This document shows, one piece after another, positions 1-8,520 of a stretch of 35,770 bases of DNA. The stretch is taken from positions 1,008-36,777 of the forward strand of contig DHLV01000018.1 in assembly GCA_002405445.1 (NCBI GenBank), written 5' to 3'. The translations under genes and the position numbers were made by a program. This stretch comes from Flammeovirgaceae bacterium UBA4659 (lineage in GTDB: Bacteria > Bacteroidota > Bacteroidia > Cytophagales > Cyclobacteriaceae). A model generated the notes under the pieces. It was not told where the DNA came from and did not search any database. It was given only the letters and a program-made list of their open reading frames with translations. Each line of letters starts with the position of its first letter. Position 1 is the first letter of the stretch.

Positions 1-1133
1 TCTACCTCGATAATGCAGCCACCACTCCGCTCGACCCTGAAGTATTTGAGGCTATGAAGCCTTTTATGCTGGAGGATTTCGGCAATCCATCTTCCACGCA
101 TGCCCATGGACGTAAAGTGCGCGCTGCTATTGAATCGGCACGCAAAAAGGTTGCGGAGCTGCTGAACTGCACACCGGGCGAAATCATTTTTACTTCGGGT
201 GGCACCGAGGCCGACAACACGTTGTTGTGCAACTCAATCAGCACCTATGGCATTCAACATGCCATCTCGTCTCCTATCGAACATCATGCGGTTACTCATA
301 CGCTGGAAACAGTTGCCAAAAAAGGTTTGGTGCAATTACATCACGTGCAGCTAGATGAGAAAGGACATGTAGACTTAGGTCATCTTGAAAATTTGTTGCG
401 AGAACATCCCAAAGCTTTGGTCGCGCTCATGCACGCCAACAACGAAATCGGAAATTTGCTTGACCTCGAAAAAGTGGGTGAACTTTGTATGCAGTACAGC
501 GCCTATTTTCAATCTGACACTGTGCAAACCATGGGGCACTATCGCCACGACCTAAAAAAATTAAAAGTGCATGGCCTCACAGCAGCAGCCCATAAATTCC
601 ATGGACCAAAGGGTGTGGGCTTCATGTACATCAACAAAGACAAGAAAATTCAGCAACTGATACACGGTGGCGCACAGGAGCGCAACATGCGCGGAGGAAC
701 CGAAAATGTGTATGGCATCATCGGCTTGGCAAAGGCATTGGAAATCTGCTACAACGAAATGGCAGAACATGAAAACCACATCAAAAAGTTGAAGTCGCAC
801 ATGATTGAGAAACTCCGCGAAACTATTCCAGGTGTTTCATTTAATGGCGATTCGGCCAATCTTGAAAAAAGTCTGTACACCGTTTTGAACGTGTCGCTTC
901 CTGAATCGGAAGAAAACGACATGCTTTTGTTCAATCTAGATTTACAAGGCATCTCTGCGTCAGGCGGCAGCGCTTGTTCTAGTGGCGCTTCGACAGGCTC
1001 CCATGTTTTGGGTGCGCTGTATCCAAATTCAAACAGAGGAGCGGTACGCTTTTCATTTAGTAAGAACAACACGCTAGAAGAAATCGACTTTGCGGTAGAG
1101 AAATTGGCGGATTTGTGTAAGGTGTCTGTCTAG
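1..1133 (+). CDS. Cysteine desulfurase, NifS/IscS family (5' truncated)
   Basis: PLP-dependent class V aminotransferase-fold enzyme that takes sulfur from L-cysteine for Fe-S cluster or thiolation pathways. The reading frame is open from the window edge: the first codons (from base 3) give YLDNAATTPLDPEV, the usual family N-terminus, so only a few residues are missing. Visible motifs: GGTEADN, EHHAV (PLP-stacking His), HANNEIG, the Schiff-base Lys in AHKFHGPKG (codon 594-596), RGGTENV, and the catalytic Cys in GGSACSSG (codon 975-977). The RGGTEN motif and length suit a standard-size desulfurase. The stop overlaps the stop of the convergent CoA-transferase gene. No scaffold or other isc/suf gene is in view, so the pathway cannot be named. 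Family assignment is firm; the exact paralogue is not. Confidence 0.95.
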   Translation, partial: YLDNAATTPLDPEVFEAMKPFMLEDFGNPSSTHAHGRKVRAAIESARKKVAELLNCTPGEIIFTSGGTEADNTLLCNSISTYGIQHAISSPIEHHAVTHTLETVAKKGLVQLHHVQLDEKGHVDLGHLENLLREHPKALVALMHANNEIGNLLDLEKVGELCMQYSAYFQSDTVQTMGHYRHDLKKLKVHGLTAAAHKFHGPKGVGFMYINKDKKIQQLIHGGAQERNMRGGTENVYGIIGLAKALEICYNEMAEHENHIKKLKSHMIEKLRETIPGVSFNGDSANLEKSLYTVLNVSLPESEENDMLLFNLDLQGISASGGSACSSGASTGSHVLGALYPNSNRGAVRFSFSKNNTLEEIDFAVEKLADLCKVSV

Positions 1134-2425
1134 CTTCGGTAGTACTGATTACTCCCAAATCGGTTTATGATTTCTTTCTCCAGCATTTCTCTATTGTCGG
1201 GGTGGGCAATGTTCATCAATGCCAACGCGCGCTGATGCAAATTTTTGCCGTACAAATTAGCAACACCATATTCTGTTACGATATAGTGCATATGCGCCCG
1301 CGTGGAGACCACACCCGCCCCGGCCTTCAACGTGGGCACAATCTTCGATTCGCCCTTTTTGGTTGCCGATGTAAGCGCGATGATGGGCTTGCCTTTATCG
1401 GATAGCGAAGCCCCCCGTATAAAATCCATTTGCCCGCCAACACCCGAGTATTGATAGGTACCAATCGAATCTGCACACACCTGCCCGGTGATATCAATTT
1501 CAATAGCACTGTTGATGGCCACTACTTTTGGATTGGTTCGAATCACCCGCGTGTCATTAACATAACTTGCTTCCAAAAAAGCAAAAGCAGGATTATCATT
1601 GATGGCCTGGTATAACTTGTCTGTACCAATAGCAAAAGCGGAAACTACCTTACCGGGATGTTTTTTCTTGTACGCATTTGTGATCACCCCTTTTGCCAAT
1701 AAATCGATGACCCCGTCAGAGAACATTTCTGTGTGGATACCTAAGTCTTTACAATGCTCCAACGATTGGAGAACGGCATCGGGTATTGCGCCAATACCCA
1801 TCTGCAGCGTGGACCGGTCTTCGACCAAACCAGCAATCAATTTACCGATGGTCTGCTCTGCAGCAGAAATCTTATCAGCGTACCTCACTTGTGGCAGTCC
1901 ATCGTTGCACTCAACCAGCGCATCAATTTTGCTCACGTGCACAAATCCATCGCCATGAGTACGGGGCATGTTTGGATTCACTTGCGCAATCACCTTCTTA
2001 GCATACTTCAAAGCGGATTTTGCAACATCTACCGATGTACCCAACGAACAATAGCCATGTTGATCAGGTGGAGATACATGCAGCATGGCCACATCCAATG
2101 GTAAAATGCCTTGTTCAAACAACCTTGAGATCTCGCTCAAGAAGATGGGGATGTACTCGCCATTCTCACCATTGATGTTCTGCCTGATATTGTCTGAAAC
2201 AAACAATGAGTTAAAATAGAATTTATCTTTAAACTCCGGTTGGGTGATGTCCATTTGCCCGAGCGTGCTCACGGCAATCAACTCCACATTCGATAGGCGC
2301 GGTGCTTGGTGGGCAAGTTCTTTTAGCAGTAGCAGCGGAGTGGCAGCACTTCCTTGTACAAACACACGGTGGCCGGGTGCAATCAAACGGACGGCCTCAG
2401 ACGCAGAAGCATATTGAACAGACAT
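1130..2425 (-). CDS. Acetyl-CoA hydrolase / 4-hydroxybutyrate CoA-transferase family protein
   Basis: A 431-residue cytoplasmic family I CoA-transferase. It should move CoA between an acyl-CoA and a carboxylate (acetate, butyrate, 4-hydroxybutyrate or succinate) or hydrolyse acetyl-CoA. Visible: SPPDQHGYCSLG (about 118-129); QMGIGAIPDAVL (208-219); HTEMFSDG with Glu233, which by comparison with the clostridial 4-hydroxybutyrate CoA-transferase is the residue forming the glutamyl-CoA thioester; and the glycine loop YSGVGGQMDFIRGAS (326-340). Length is typical for the family. The ATG at 2425 has no clear Shine-Dalgarno. A TATCTTTC box at 2445-2452 on the minus strand resembles the Bacteroidota -7 element, but I found no convincing -33 partner. 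It looks monocistronic. The substrate cannot be read from the sequence. Confidence 0.93.
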   Translation of the reverse strand: MSVQYASASEAVRLIAPGHRVFVQGSAATPLLLLKELAHQAPRLSNVELIAVSTLGQMDITQPEFKDKFYFNSLFVSDNIRQNINGENGEYIPIFLSEISRLFEQGILPLDVAMLHVSPPDQHGYCSLGTSVDVAKSALKYAKKVIAQVNPNMPRTHGDGFVHVSKIDALVECNDGLPQVRYADKISAAEQTIGKLIAGLVEDRSTLQMGIGAIPDAVLQSLEHCKDLGIHTEMFSDGVIDLLAKGVITNAYKKKHPGKVVSAFAIGTDKLYQAINDNPAFAFLEASYVNDTRVIRTNPKVVAINSAIEIDITGQVCADSIGTYQYSGVGGQMDFIRGASLSDKGKPIIALTSATKKGESKIVPTLKAGAGVVSTRAHMHYIVTEYGVANLYGKNLHQRALALMNIAHPDNREMLEKEIINRFGSNQYYRS

Positions 2426-2682
2426 GACGTTTTTATTTTACCCCGAAAGATAGGCCAACATTTAACTTGTTGCGATGATAATTGCCAGGAATTTGCCTAA
2501 AAAGAGAATACATCCTTCAAAGGGGTAACGACCCTCACGCGCAGACAATGATGCCAGGAGGCAACGATTGCAATAAAAGCCTTGCGATTGGTTTTCACCA
2601 TTTAGGCATAAACTGCTGATACTCGCTCGGCAGTAGTGCATTCGCAAATTCTGTTGTATAACTTGGGTTAAAATTCAACAGC

Positions 2683-3468
2683 ATGTCTCAAATGTTTATT
2701 TCGATGATCGGGGCCGGCAATTTGGCCTGGCATCTGGCACCCGCGCTGGATAATGCCGGATTTGTGATCAGGGAAGTGTATAGCCGTAACCCGCGGCATG
2801 CCGAAGCACTCATCGGTCGGCTGTACCGGGCCGAAGTCAAAACCTCGCTGGATTTTTCTGCAAGCGATTCTGATGTTTTTATTTTGGCAGCGCATGATCA
2901 TGCCATCAGCTCCATCGCACAGGAGGTCATTCTGCCCGATAACGCCTTGCTGATACACACATCAGGCAGCCAGACCATCGATGTACTGCAATATGCCGCA
3001 ACCCCGCACCTGGGGGTATTGTACCCATTGCAAACATTTTCGAAAAACAGAAAGGTCGACTTTAAAACGATACCAATATTTTTGGAATCCAATACCGAGG
3101 TGGCGGAAAGAGTGCTTTTTGAACTCGCACAGACGCTGAGCAATCAGGTTGCCAAAATCACGGCACAAGAGCGCGGGGCACTACACATCGCGGCCGTATT
3201 TGCTTCAAACTTCACCAATCACATGCTGACCATCAGCCGGGAAATATTGCAACAAAACAGCATTGACTTTACTTTTTTGAAGCCCTTGATTCAGGAAACC
3301 ATTCAAAAGAGTTTATCCATAGGCCCTACGCTGGCACAAACCGGCCCTGCCAGCCGCGGGGATCTGGAGATTTTAGACCGGCACATGGAGTTCTTGAAAG
3401 AACGTGCAGACGTGGCCGAAATTTACCGGGTAATAAGCCAGCATATCTTAAACGAACATCAAAAATAA
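2683..3468 (+). CDS. Rossmann-like / DUF2520 domain protein
   Basis: A 261-residue cytoplasmic protein with an N-terminal dinucleotide-binding fold: the hydrophobic strand plus MIGAGNLAWHL (residues 8-18) is the GxGN variant seen in F420/NADP-dependent and ProC-like reductases. A helical C-terminal half (from about 160) contains AAVFASNFTNHML, characteristic of DUF2520. The combination is common in Bacteroidota as an oxidoreductase of unknown substrate, distantly like pyrroline-5-carboxylate reductase or ketopantoate reductase. ATG 2683 is used; a second ATG three codons later (2692) is equally possible. The upstream gap of 257 bases holds no convincing gene. Function beyond a probable NAD(P)-dependent reductase is unknown. 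Confidence 0.85.
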   Translation: MSQMFISMIGAGNLAWHLAPALDNAGFVIREVYSRNPRHAEALIGRLYRAEVKTSLDFSASDSDVFILAAHDHAISSIAQEVILPDNALLIHTSGSQTIDVLQYAATPHLGVLYPLQTFSKNRKVDFKTIPIFLESNTEVAERVLFELAQTLSNQVAKITAQERGALHIAAVFASNFTNHMLTISREILQQNSIDFTFLKPLIQETIQKSLSIGPTLAQTGPASRGDLEILDRHMEFLKERADVAEIYRVISQHILNEHQK

Positions 3469-3546
3469 ATTTTATCTCATGCCGATTGATGTTACTTTTA
3501 CCTTCGATTCGTTAATATTTGATCTTTGAATGAAGCATCTCATCCT

Positions 3547-3858
3547 ATGAAAAGATACACCTTGTTTTTCGCCATTCTCATGCTGGGTTCTTTGACGTGT
3601 TTTGCACAAAATGCAAAAACCAACGCAGCCAGCGACACAGCCAAAAAAAGCGTCACAGTCGTGCACAAGGGCCAACCACTGTATATTTTAGATGATGTGG
3701 AATTGCCCGGATCAGACATAGGCGCGGTAAAGCCGGAAGAAATTGAATCGATCCGCTACTTAAACCAGCAAAAAGAAATCGAGCCTTACGGGGAAAAAGG
3801 CAGAAATGGCGTGGTCATCATCACCACCAAAAAATATAAAGCAAAGAAACCGAAATAG
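3547..3858 (+). CDS. Small secreted TonB-plug-like protein
   Basis: A 103-residue protein. The start is placed at ATG 3547 because it begins a clean signal peptide (MKRYTLFFAILMLGSLTCFAQ, cleaved after CFA); the longer frame from 3526 would only add seven polar residues. The mature part carries a copy of the motif that ends TonB-dependent receptor plug domains and some M56-type anti-sigma proteins: 'peeIesIryL...YGekGrNGVVIITTK' (about residues 66-96). A receptor barrel is absent, so this is a free-standing plug-like module, probably periplasmic. It ends in a lysine-rich tail (KKYKAKKPK). It may interact with a TonB system or a receptor, but no partner gene is nearby; role unknown. Confidence 0.75.
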   Translation: MKRYTLFFAILMLGSLTCFAQNAKTNAASDTAKKSVTVVHKGQPLYILDDVELPGSDIGAVKPEEIESIRYLNQQKEIEPYGEKGRNGVVIITTKKYKAKKPK

Positions 3859-3976
3859 CGCTGACACTCTCCCATCAGTTGCCCGCCATTCAGCAGTTTA
3901 AGTAATCCGGGTAGCCGGCACAAAATGCCCGGGCGCTTTTGTCTGTGGATCAACGTAACTTGTGCGCGCGTGCCCA

Positions 3977-4006
3977 TTGTACTTTAAGTAATTATTGTTA
4001 TATTCG
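3977..4006 (+). promoter_or_regulatory. Candidate Bacteroidota promoter before a 36-codon ORF
   Basis: TTG at 3977-3979, a 19-base spacer, then TATATTCG at 3999-4006, close to the TAnnTTTG -7 consensus. A 9-bp inverted repeat (TAAGTAATT 3985-3993 and AATTACTTA 4026-4034) straddles the -7 element and the expected transcription start, which could make it an operator. Assignment is by eye only. Confidence 0.35.
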
Positions 4007-4039
4007 CCATAAGATATTCAAAGTAAATTACTTACAGTA

Positions 4040-4150
4040 ATGATACCGATGAAGTTCTATTTCCAGCGCGCACGCGTTTTTGTGTTTCTGATTGCATTTA
4101 GCACAGTTTTCTACTGCCTGGCGCAGCTGTTCAAACTATTTTGTGCTTGA
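4040..4150 (+). CDS. Possible 36-residue hydrophobic peptide
   Basis: An ATG at 4040 opens 36 codons ending TGA 4148-4150: MIPMKFYFQRARVFVF, then a hydrophobic run with STVFYCLAQ and a short LFKLFCA end. It reads like a signal peptide or single membrane helix with almost no mature part. It could be a small membrane peptide, a decayed secreted-protein start, or chance. It follows the promoter candidate at 3977-4006. Nothing in the sequence proves translation. Confidence 0.25.
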   Translation: MIPMKFYFQRARVFVFLIAFSTVFYCLAQLFKLFCA

Positions 4151-4361
4151 GGGGGTGCCGCAGTGCATGCCCATCAGAAAGTACCATTAAATGAGCACAC
4201 GCGGATGTTTGCAATGAGCAGAATTTTAAGGGAAGGTCGGCATTCCTGTTTTCCTCCGTTTTCAGTACTGGCCAAGTGCACGTGCAAATGTACGATTGTG
4301 CTCTATTTCGAATTTTTTGGAACTGCGAAATTCATACTTTTATCTTCAATCTAGATCGTTC

Positions 4362-7300
4362 ATGCGTTGTACAGCTTTTCTTTTGGTCATCATCTCGTTC
4401 TCCTGCCTGGCACAAAACCCTGCCTTGCCTTCGGGCGGTCAAGACTCGATTCAACAAGCGGTGTACCGGCAAGCGCTTGAAAAGCTAAAAGATGGAAAAT
4501 ATGCAGCAGCATCAATACAATTTTCGCAACTCATTACCACCGGTTTCTCAAATAAAGAAGTGTACGCAAAGCGGGGGATTGCGAATTTTTATCAAAATGA
4601 TTTTGAGAAAGCCAAAGCAGACCTGGACGAGGCGGTAAAGGCCCGTATCAACACAGCAGAGGTGTACCAGTTTCGGGGCAATGCCAAATACAAACTCGAT
4701 GATTTTCAAGGATGCATGGGCGACCTTGAAAAAGCAGTGGCTCTCGGCTTAAAAGATTTTGAAACATTTGCCAACCTGGGCAACGCTAAATTCCGTGCAG
4801 AGAACTACAAGGAAGCAATTGCCAACTACGACAAAGCCCTTGCCACCGGCAAAAGAGACCACGTGTTGTACAATAACCGCGGCAAAGCAAAAATAAAACT
4901 AAAAGATTTGCCCGGTGCCGTTGCTGATTTTGATGACGCCCTCAAGCTTAAACCCGACTACGACAAAGCCCTGGAAAACCGCGCAGATACTCGCTTTCAA
5001 TTGAAAGATTGGAAAGGCGCTGCCGCTGACTTTGAAAAAATGATTGCCGGTGGCCGCAGTGATGAGGAACTGTTTCAAAAATTAGGAACATCAAAATTCA
5101 ACCTCGGTGACTTTGCCGGTTGTGCCGATGCGCTCAAAAAAGTAGTGGCCAAAGGCGTAAAAGACAAAGAAACTTTTAGGATGCTCGGTCTTAGTCTGGC
5201 AAAGGCCAATGATTACCAAGGCACCGCCAATGCCTTAGCTGCCGCAGTGTCGCTGGGCGCGACCGACAAAGAAGTTTTTGAACAACTCGGCACTGCTCAA
5301 TACTTTTTGAAAGATTACAAATCATCCATTGAATCATTAAGCCGGGCTATTGCGGCCGGGCTCTCTTCCAAGGAGGCTTTTTTGTACAAGGGCAATGCTG
5401 AGTACATCCAAAAAGATGTTGACAATGCAGTCAAAGATTTGGAAAAGGCCGTTTCGTTGGGCGCTTCTGACTACGATGCCTTCAAGAATTTGGGCGATGC
5501 TAAGTTTTTGAAAAATGATTTTGCTGGCGCGATTCAGTACTATAACAAAGCAACTACATTTCCTCAGGCGGATGCCGTGGTTTTCAACAATCGCGGAAAA
5601 GCAAAGGCTACGCTGGGCGATTTTGCCGGGGCATTACCAGACTATGACAAAGCCATTTCACTAAAGGCTGATTACACGAAAGCGTACCTTAACCGTGGTG
5701 TAGTACGATTCAATCAAAGCGATTACAAAGGATCGTCAGAAGATTTGGAAAAGGCTAAGTCCGAGGGCGATGCAGAGGTGCTGCGCATGCTGGGCGTCTC
5801 CAAGTATAATCTGAACGATAAGACTGCAGCGAAAAACTACCTGGAGAGTGCCTCCAAAGCAGGACTGAAAGACGCCAAAGCAAATTACTATCTGGCCAAC
5901 CTTCGCTATGATGCCGGTGAATTCAAAACTGCCATCGATGCGTACACAGCCGCTGAGGCCGGTGGTGAAAAAGACATCTCACTTTTTGAAAAGAGAGGCA
6001 AAGCCTTGTACCAAACACAAGATTTTGGCGGGGCGATTGCCGACTTAGAAAAAGTAAATCAAAAGGGCGCTCCAGATCTGGCCACACTAGAGTTATTAGG
6101 GATGGCGTACATGCAGCAACAAAAGACGAAAGACGCGCTGATGAATTTAGAAAAGGCCACCATGCTGGGAAGCAAAAACAAAGACGTGTACTTTCAAGTG
6201 GGCAACGGGCGATTTAAAGACAACAATTTTGTGGGTGCGATTGCCGCCTATGATAAAGCAATTGAGTTAGGCGCGAAAGATGAGCTGATATTTAACAATC
6301 GCGGAAAAGCAAAACTCAATTCCGCCCAAGCAAAGGAATCAATTGCAGACTTTGACAAAGCATTGCAAGCGAAACCCAACTACCCGCAGGCATTAAAGAA
6401 CCGAGCAGCCGCGAACTACGCCTTAAAAGACTGGCAAAAAGTAATTGCTGATATTACTGCGTTGGGCAACAATGCGTCTGCCGATGAGCGGGCATTGTCA
6501 GGCATGGCGAAATACCAATTGAAAGATTTTGCTGGCGCAATTGCCGATTTGAATAAATCCATTGATGGAGGAACAAAAGAAAAACAAGCGTATTCGCTTC
6601 GCGGTAGTTCATATTTTGAAACCCAAGATTTTGCAAAAGCGCTACCCGATTTCAATAAAGCCATTGAACAAGGCGAAACATCGGCAGAAATTTTCTTTAA
6701 ACGTGGAGCGTGTCGTTTCAATGCGCAAGAATACAAGGCAGCGTTGCCTGATTTGGAGAAAGCGATTGCGAACGGGTACACCGAGGGCACGGTGTATGAC
6801 ATGCGCGGATTTTGCAAACTGGATAACAAAGATGCCGAAGGCGCGTTGGCCGATTTCAACACTGCTATTGAAAAAAATCCAAAGCTGAGCAACGCCTATT
6901 ACCATCGCGGTGATGCGCAATTCAGAACCGGCAACTTTGCCGGAGCGGTGCAAGACTACAACCAGGCGATCAGCTTGGGCATAGCCGATCAGGTCATTTT
7001 CAATAATCGCGGCAAAGCTCACCTCAACTTAGAAAAATATGATGAAGCCATTACTGATTTCTCGACCGCTATCGAAAAGAAGCCGGACTATGTACGGGCT
7101 TACGAAAATCGCTCCACGGCATATTATCAATTGACAAGATATGCCGAAGCGATCAAAGATTTAAGGCAAGTGGAGAAACTCACGGAAAAACCATCGCCCG
7201 ATTTGTTCCAGCAGATAGGAGAAGCCTACTTTGAATTAATGAATTATCCACTGGCGCAAGAATATCTGGACAGGGCGATTGCCGGTGGTAACCGCGACAA

Positions 7301-7847
7301 AGCCGTGCTTTTTAAACGCGGCAAGTCGCTGGCAGAGCAAAAGGAATATCAACCGGCCCTGCGCGATTTTGATGAAGCCTTGAAAGCAGGCGAAAACACG
7401 GTGCGCCTGTTTCGCGAGCGGGCCAATGCGTACTTACGGATTGAAAATCGCAAAGCCGCCCTCGATAACTTGGCCAAAGCGATTGCCCTTGAGCCAAAGA
7501 ATTCTGATTTGTATTACAACAGCGCTTTGATCAAAGAAGAAGGGCAGGAATTTGAAGGCGCTCAGCAGGACTACGACAAAGCCATCCAGCTGAACCCCAA
7601 AGACGCGGCTGCATTTTATGGCCGTGCTGCCTGCAAAGCAGAGCTGGGCGACCCAGGCGCGGGCATCGCAGACTTAGATGATGCCATTGCGATTGACCCA
7701 AAAGATGCCAGGTACCACAAACTGCGCGGCAACTTCAACTACGAAATTGGGAACAAAGATGCCGCCTGTACCGATTGGCAAAAGGCAGTAGAACTGGGCG
7801 ATGCCAAAGCCAAGTTTTCGATTGATCAGTATTGCAAGAAGAAGTAG
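4362..7847 (+). CDS. Exported giant TPR-repeat protein
   Basis: A 1161-residue protein made almost entirely of tetratricopeptide repeats, about thirty units of 34 residues. The start is set at ATG 4362, which begins a signal peptide (MRCTAFLLVIISFSCLAQ); the frame is open to 4296 but the extra 22 residues do not look like a protein N-terminus. Export to the periplasm is therefore likely; a lipoprotein reading at the Cys of SFSC is a weaker alternative. The repeats have a second-order period: the signature NNRGKA recurs at residues 171, 409, 645 and 881, i.e. every 236-238 residues or seven TPRs, with the flanking units matching in order. No catalytic domain is visible at either end, so it is probably a scaffold or protein-binding superhelix. 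It stands alone; the next gene converges on it. Confidence 0.92.
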   Translation: MRCTAFLLVIISFSCLAQNPALPSGGQDSIQQAVYRQALEKLKDGKYAAASIQFSQLITTGFSNKEVYAKRGIANFYQNDFEKAKADLDEAVKARINTAEVYQFRGNAKYKLDDFQGCMGDLEKAVALGLKDFETFANLGNAKFRAENYKEAIANYDKALATGKRDHVLYNNRGKAKIKLKDLPGAVADFDDALKLKPDYDKALENRADTRFQLKDWKGAAADFEKMIAGGRSDEELFQKLGTSKFNLGDFAGCADALKKVVAKGVKDKETFRMLGLSLAKANDYQGTANALAAAVSLGATDKEVFEQLGTAQYFLKDYKSSIESLSRAIAAGLSSKEAFLYKGNAEYIQKDVDNAVKDLEKAVSLGASDYDAFKNLGDAKFLKNDFAGAIQYYNKATTFPQADAVVFNNRGKAKATLGDFAGALPDYDKAISLKADYTKAYLNRGVVRFNQSDYKGSSEDLEKAKSEGDAEVLRMLGVSKYNLNDKTAAKNYLESASKAGLKDAKANYYLANLRYDAGEFKTAIDAYTAAEAGGEKDISLFEKRGKALYQTQDFGGAIADLEKVNQKGAPDLATLELLGMAYMQQQKTKDALMNLEKATMLGSKNKDVYFQVGNGRFKDNNFVGAIAAYDKAIELGAKDELIFNNRGKAKLNSAQAKESIADFDKALQAKPNYPQALKNRAAANYALKDWQKVIADITALGNNASADERALSGMAKYQLKDFAGAIADLNKSIDGGTKEKQAYSLRGSSYFETQDFAKALPDFNKAIEQGETSAEIFFKRGACRFNAQEYKAALPDLEKAIANGYTEGTVYDMRGFCKLDNKDAEGALADFNTAIEKNPKLSNAYYHRGDAQFRTGNFAGAVQDYNQAISLGIADQVIFNNRGKAHLNLEKYDEAITDFSTAIEKKPDYVRAYENRSTAYYQLTRYAEAIKDLRQVEKLTEKPSPDLFQQIGEAYFELMNYPLAQEYLDRAIAGGNRDKAVLFKRGKSLAEQKEYQPALRDFDEALKAGENTVRLFRERANAYLRIENRKAALDNLAKAIALEPKNSDLYYNSALIKEEGQEFEGAQQDYDKAIQLNPKDAAAFYGRAACKAELGDPGAGIADLDDAIAIDPKDARYHKLRGNFNYEIGNKDAACTDWQKAVELGDAKAKFSIDQYCKKK

Positions 7848-7852
7848 GTAAT

Positions 7853-7869
7853 CCATTTCGGAAAAATGG
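7853..7869 (+). terminator. Weak hairpin after the TPR gene
   Basis: CCATTT (7853-7858) pairs with AAATGG (7864-7869) over a five-base loop, a few bases after the TPR stop. A loose T-rich stretch follows. It may end transcription of the TPR gene before the convergent lipoprotein gene; the stem is short. Confidence 0.35.
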
Positions 7870-7918
7870 CTCAAAGTCTTTTCTTAAAATTTAAACTCTA
7901 TTCGCTTTGAGTACATCA

Positions 7919-8416
7919 TCACTGCAATTCTTTTACCTCATAAACAACGGTTCTGTTTAGAGTATCAAATTTTATTAGGAACGATTTTTTGCTTGGATTT
8001 CTCTTCAGGTAATCAGGGGAATAGCATTTAAACACTTTGTCAAAAGTATCTAAGATATGCTGTGGCACTTCAGTCGATTTGACAATTGAGCCTTTTGTGT
8101 ACTTGTAATTTGCTGAGATTAAATTATTAAGGTTTGACTTGACGTAGCAATTAATCACCAATTTCTCGTCAGTAAAGCCATAACTCGCCTTCAAAGATCT
8201 GGATACATTCTGAAGTGTAGTCTTAAATTCAACTGTGTCGTAATTTGAAAGTTGTGCAGCTATAAATGGCAAATTTGCCAACTTAAACTCTTTCTCTATG
8301 GCCCTGCTCTCTAATTCGACTATTCTTAATTCCGCTTGAGTCATTGATCTGTTGCTACAGCCGGAGTATAATATTCCAGCAATGAAAATAGCTATTTGAA
8401 AATTACTTGCGTTCAT
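7919..8416 (-). CDS. Hypothetical lipoprotein (165 aa)
   Basis: Not recognised. The protein starts with a hydrophobic leader ending ILYSGCSNRS, an imperfect lipobox, so it is probably lipid-anchored at Cys20. The next segment (about 25-50) is charged and helical (TQAELRIVELESRAIEKEF). The rest has mixed strands and several Tyr/Lys-rich stretches, ending VVYEVKELQ. The gene is AT-rich: two sampled 60-base lines counted about 28 and 35 percent GC against the mid-40s elsewhere. It is the last of three minus-strand genes and follows the two-helix protein gene by about 100 bases. Composition and lack of recognisable relatives suggest recent acquisition. Confidence 0.7.
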   Translation of the reverse strand: MNASNFQIAIFIAGILYSGCSNRSMTQAELRIVELESRAIEKEFKLANLPFIAAQLSNYDTVEFKTTLQNVSRSLKASYGFTDEKLVINCYVKSNLNNLISANYKYTKGSIVKSTEVPQHILDTFDKVFKCYSPDYLKRNPSKKSFLIKFDTLNRTVVYEVKELQ

Positions 8417-8520
8417 TTAAAGTGACTTCGTTAAACCCAGTCTTCCACAAACCTCCGAAGTCTTTGTGAGACCAATTTCTAACAATGGTCAAAAGTGTAG
8501 AACCGTTTTTAATGCAGTTG

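Larger units (their letters stand above)
3859..4361. other. Gene-poor gap with promoter-like elements
   Basis: About 500 bases between the plug-like gene and the TPR gene. It holds a GC palindrome (GCCCGGGC, about 3928-3935), a Bacteroidota-type promoter candidate at 3977-4006, a 9-bp inverted repeat around that promoter, and a possible 36-codon hydrophobic reading frame at 4040-4150. The stretch just before the TPR start (about 4316-4361) has a TTTGG and a TATCTTCA box roughly 21 bases apart that could serve as the TPR gene promoter. I see no RNA gene here. Confidence 0.5.

Noticed and set aside
2462..2647. 61-codon minus-strand frame in the gap before the DUF2520 gene
   Set aside because: No leader, odd Cys/Arg composition, no promoter or start context; treated as chance.
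3922..3945. Palindromic ACAAAA...GCCCGGGC...TTTTGT stretch as a terminator after the plug-like gene
   Set aside because: The arms are offset by a base and the central palindrome leaves no loop, so a stable hairpin is doubtful; no U tract.
6416..6892. 158-codon open frame on the minus strand inside the TPR gene
   Set aside because: Antisense to a strongly repeat-patterned coding frame; no leader or motif, and its openness follows from the codon bias of the TPR repeats.
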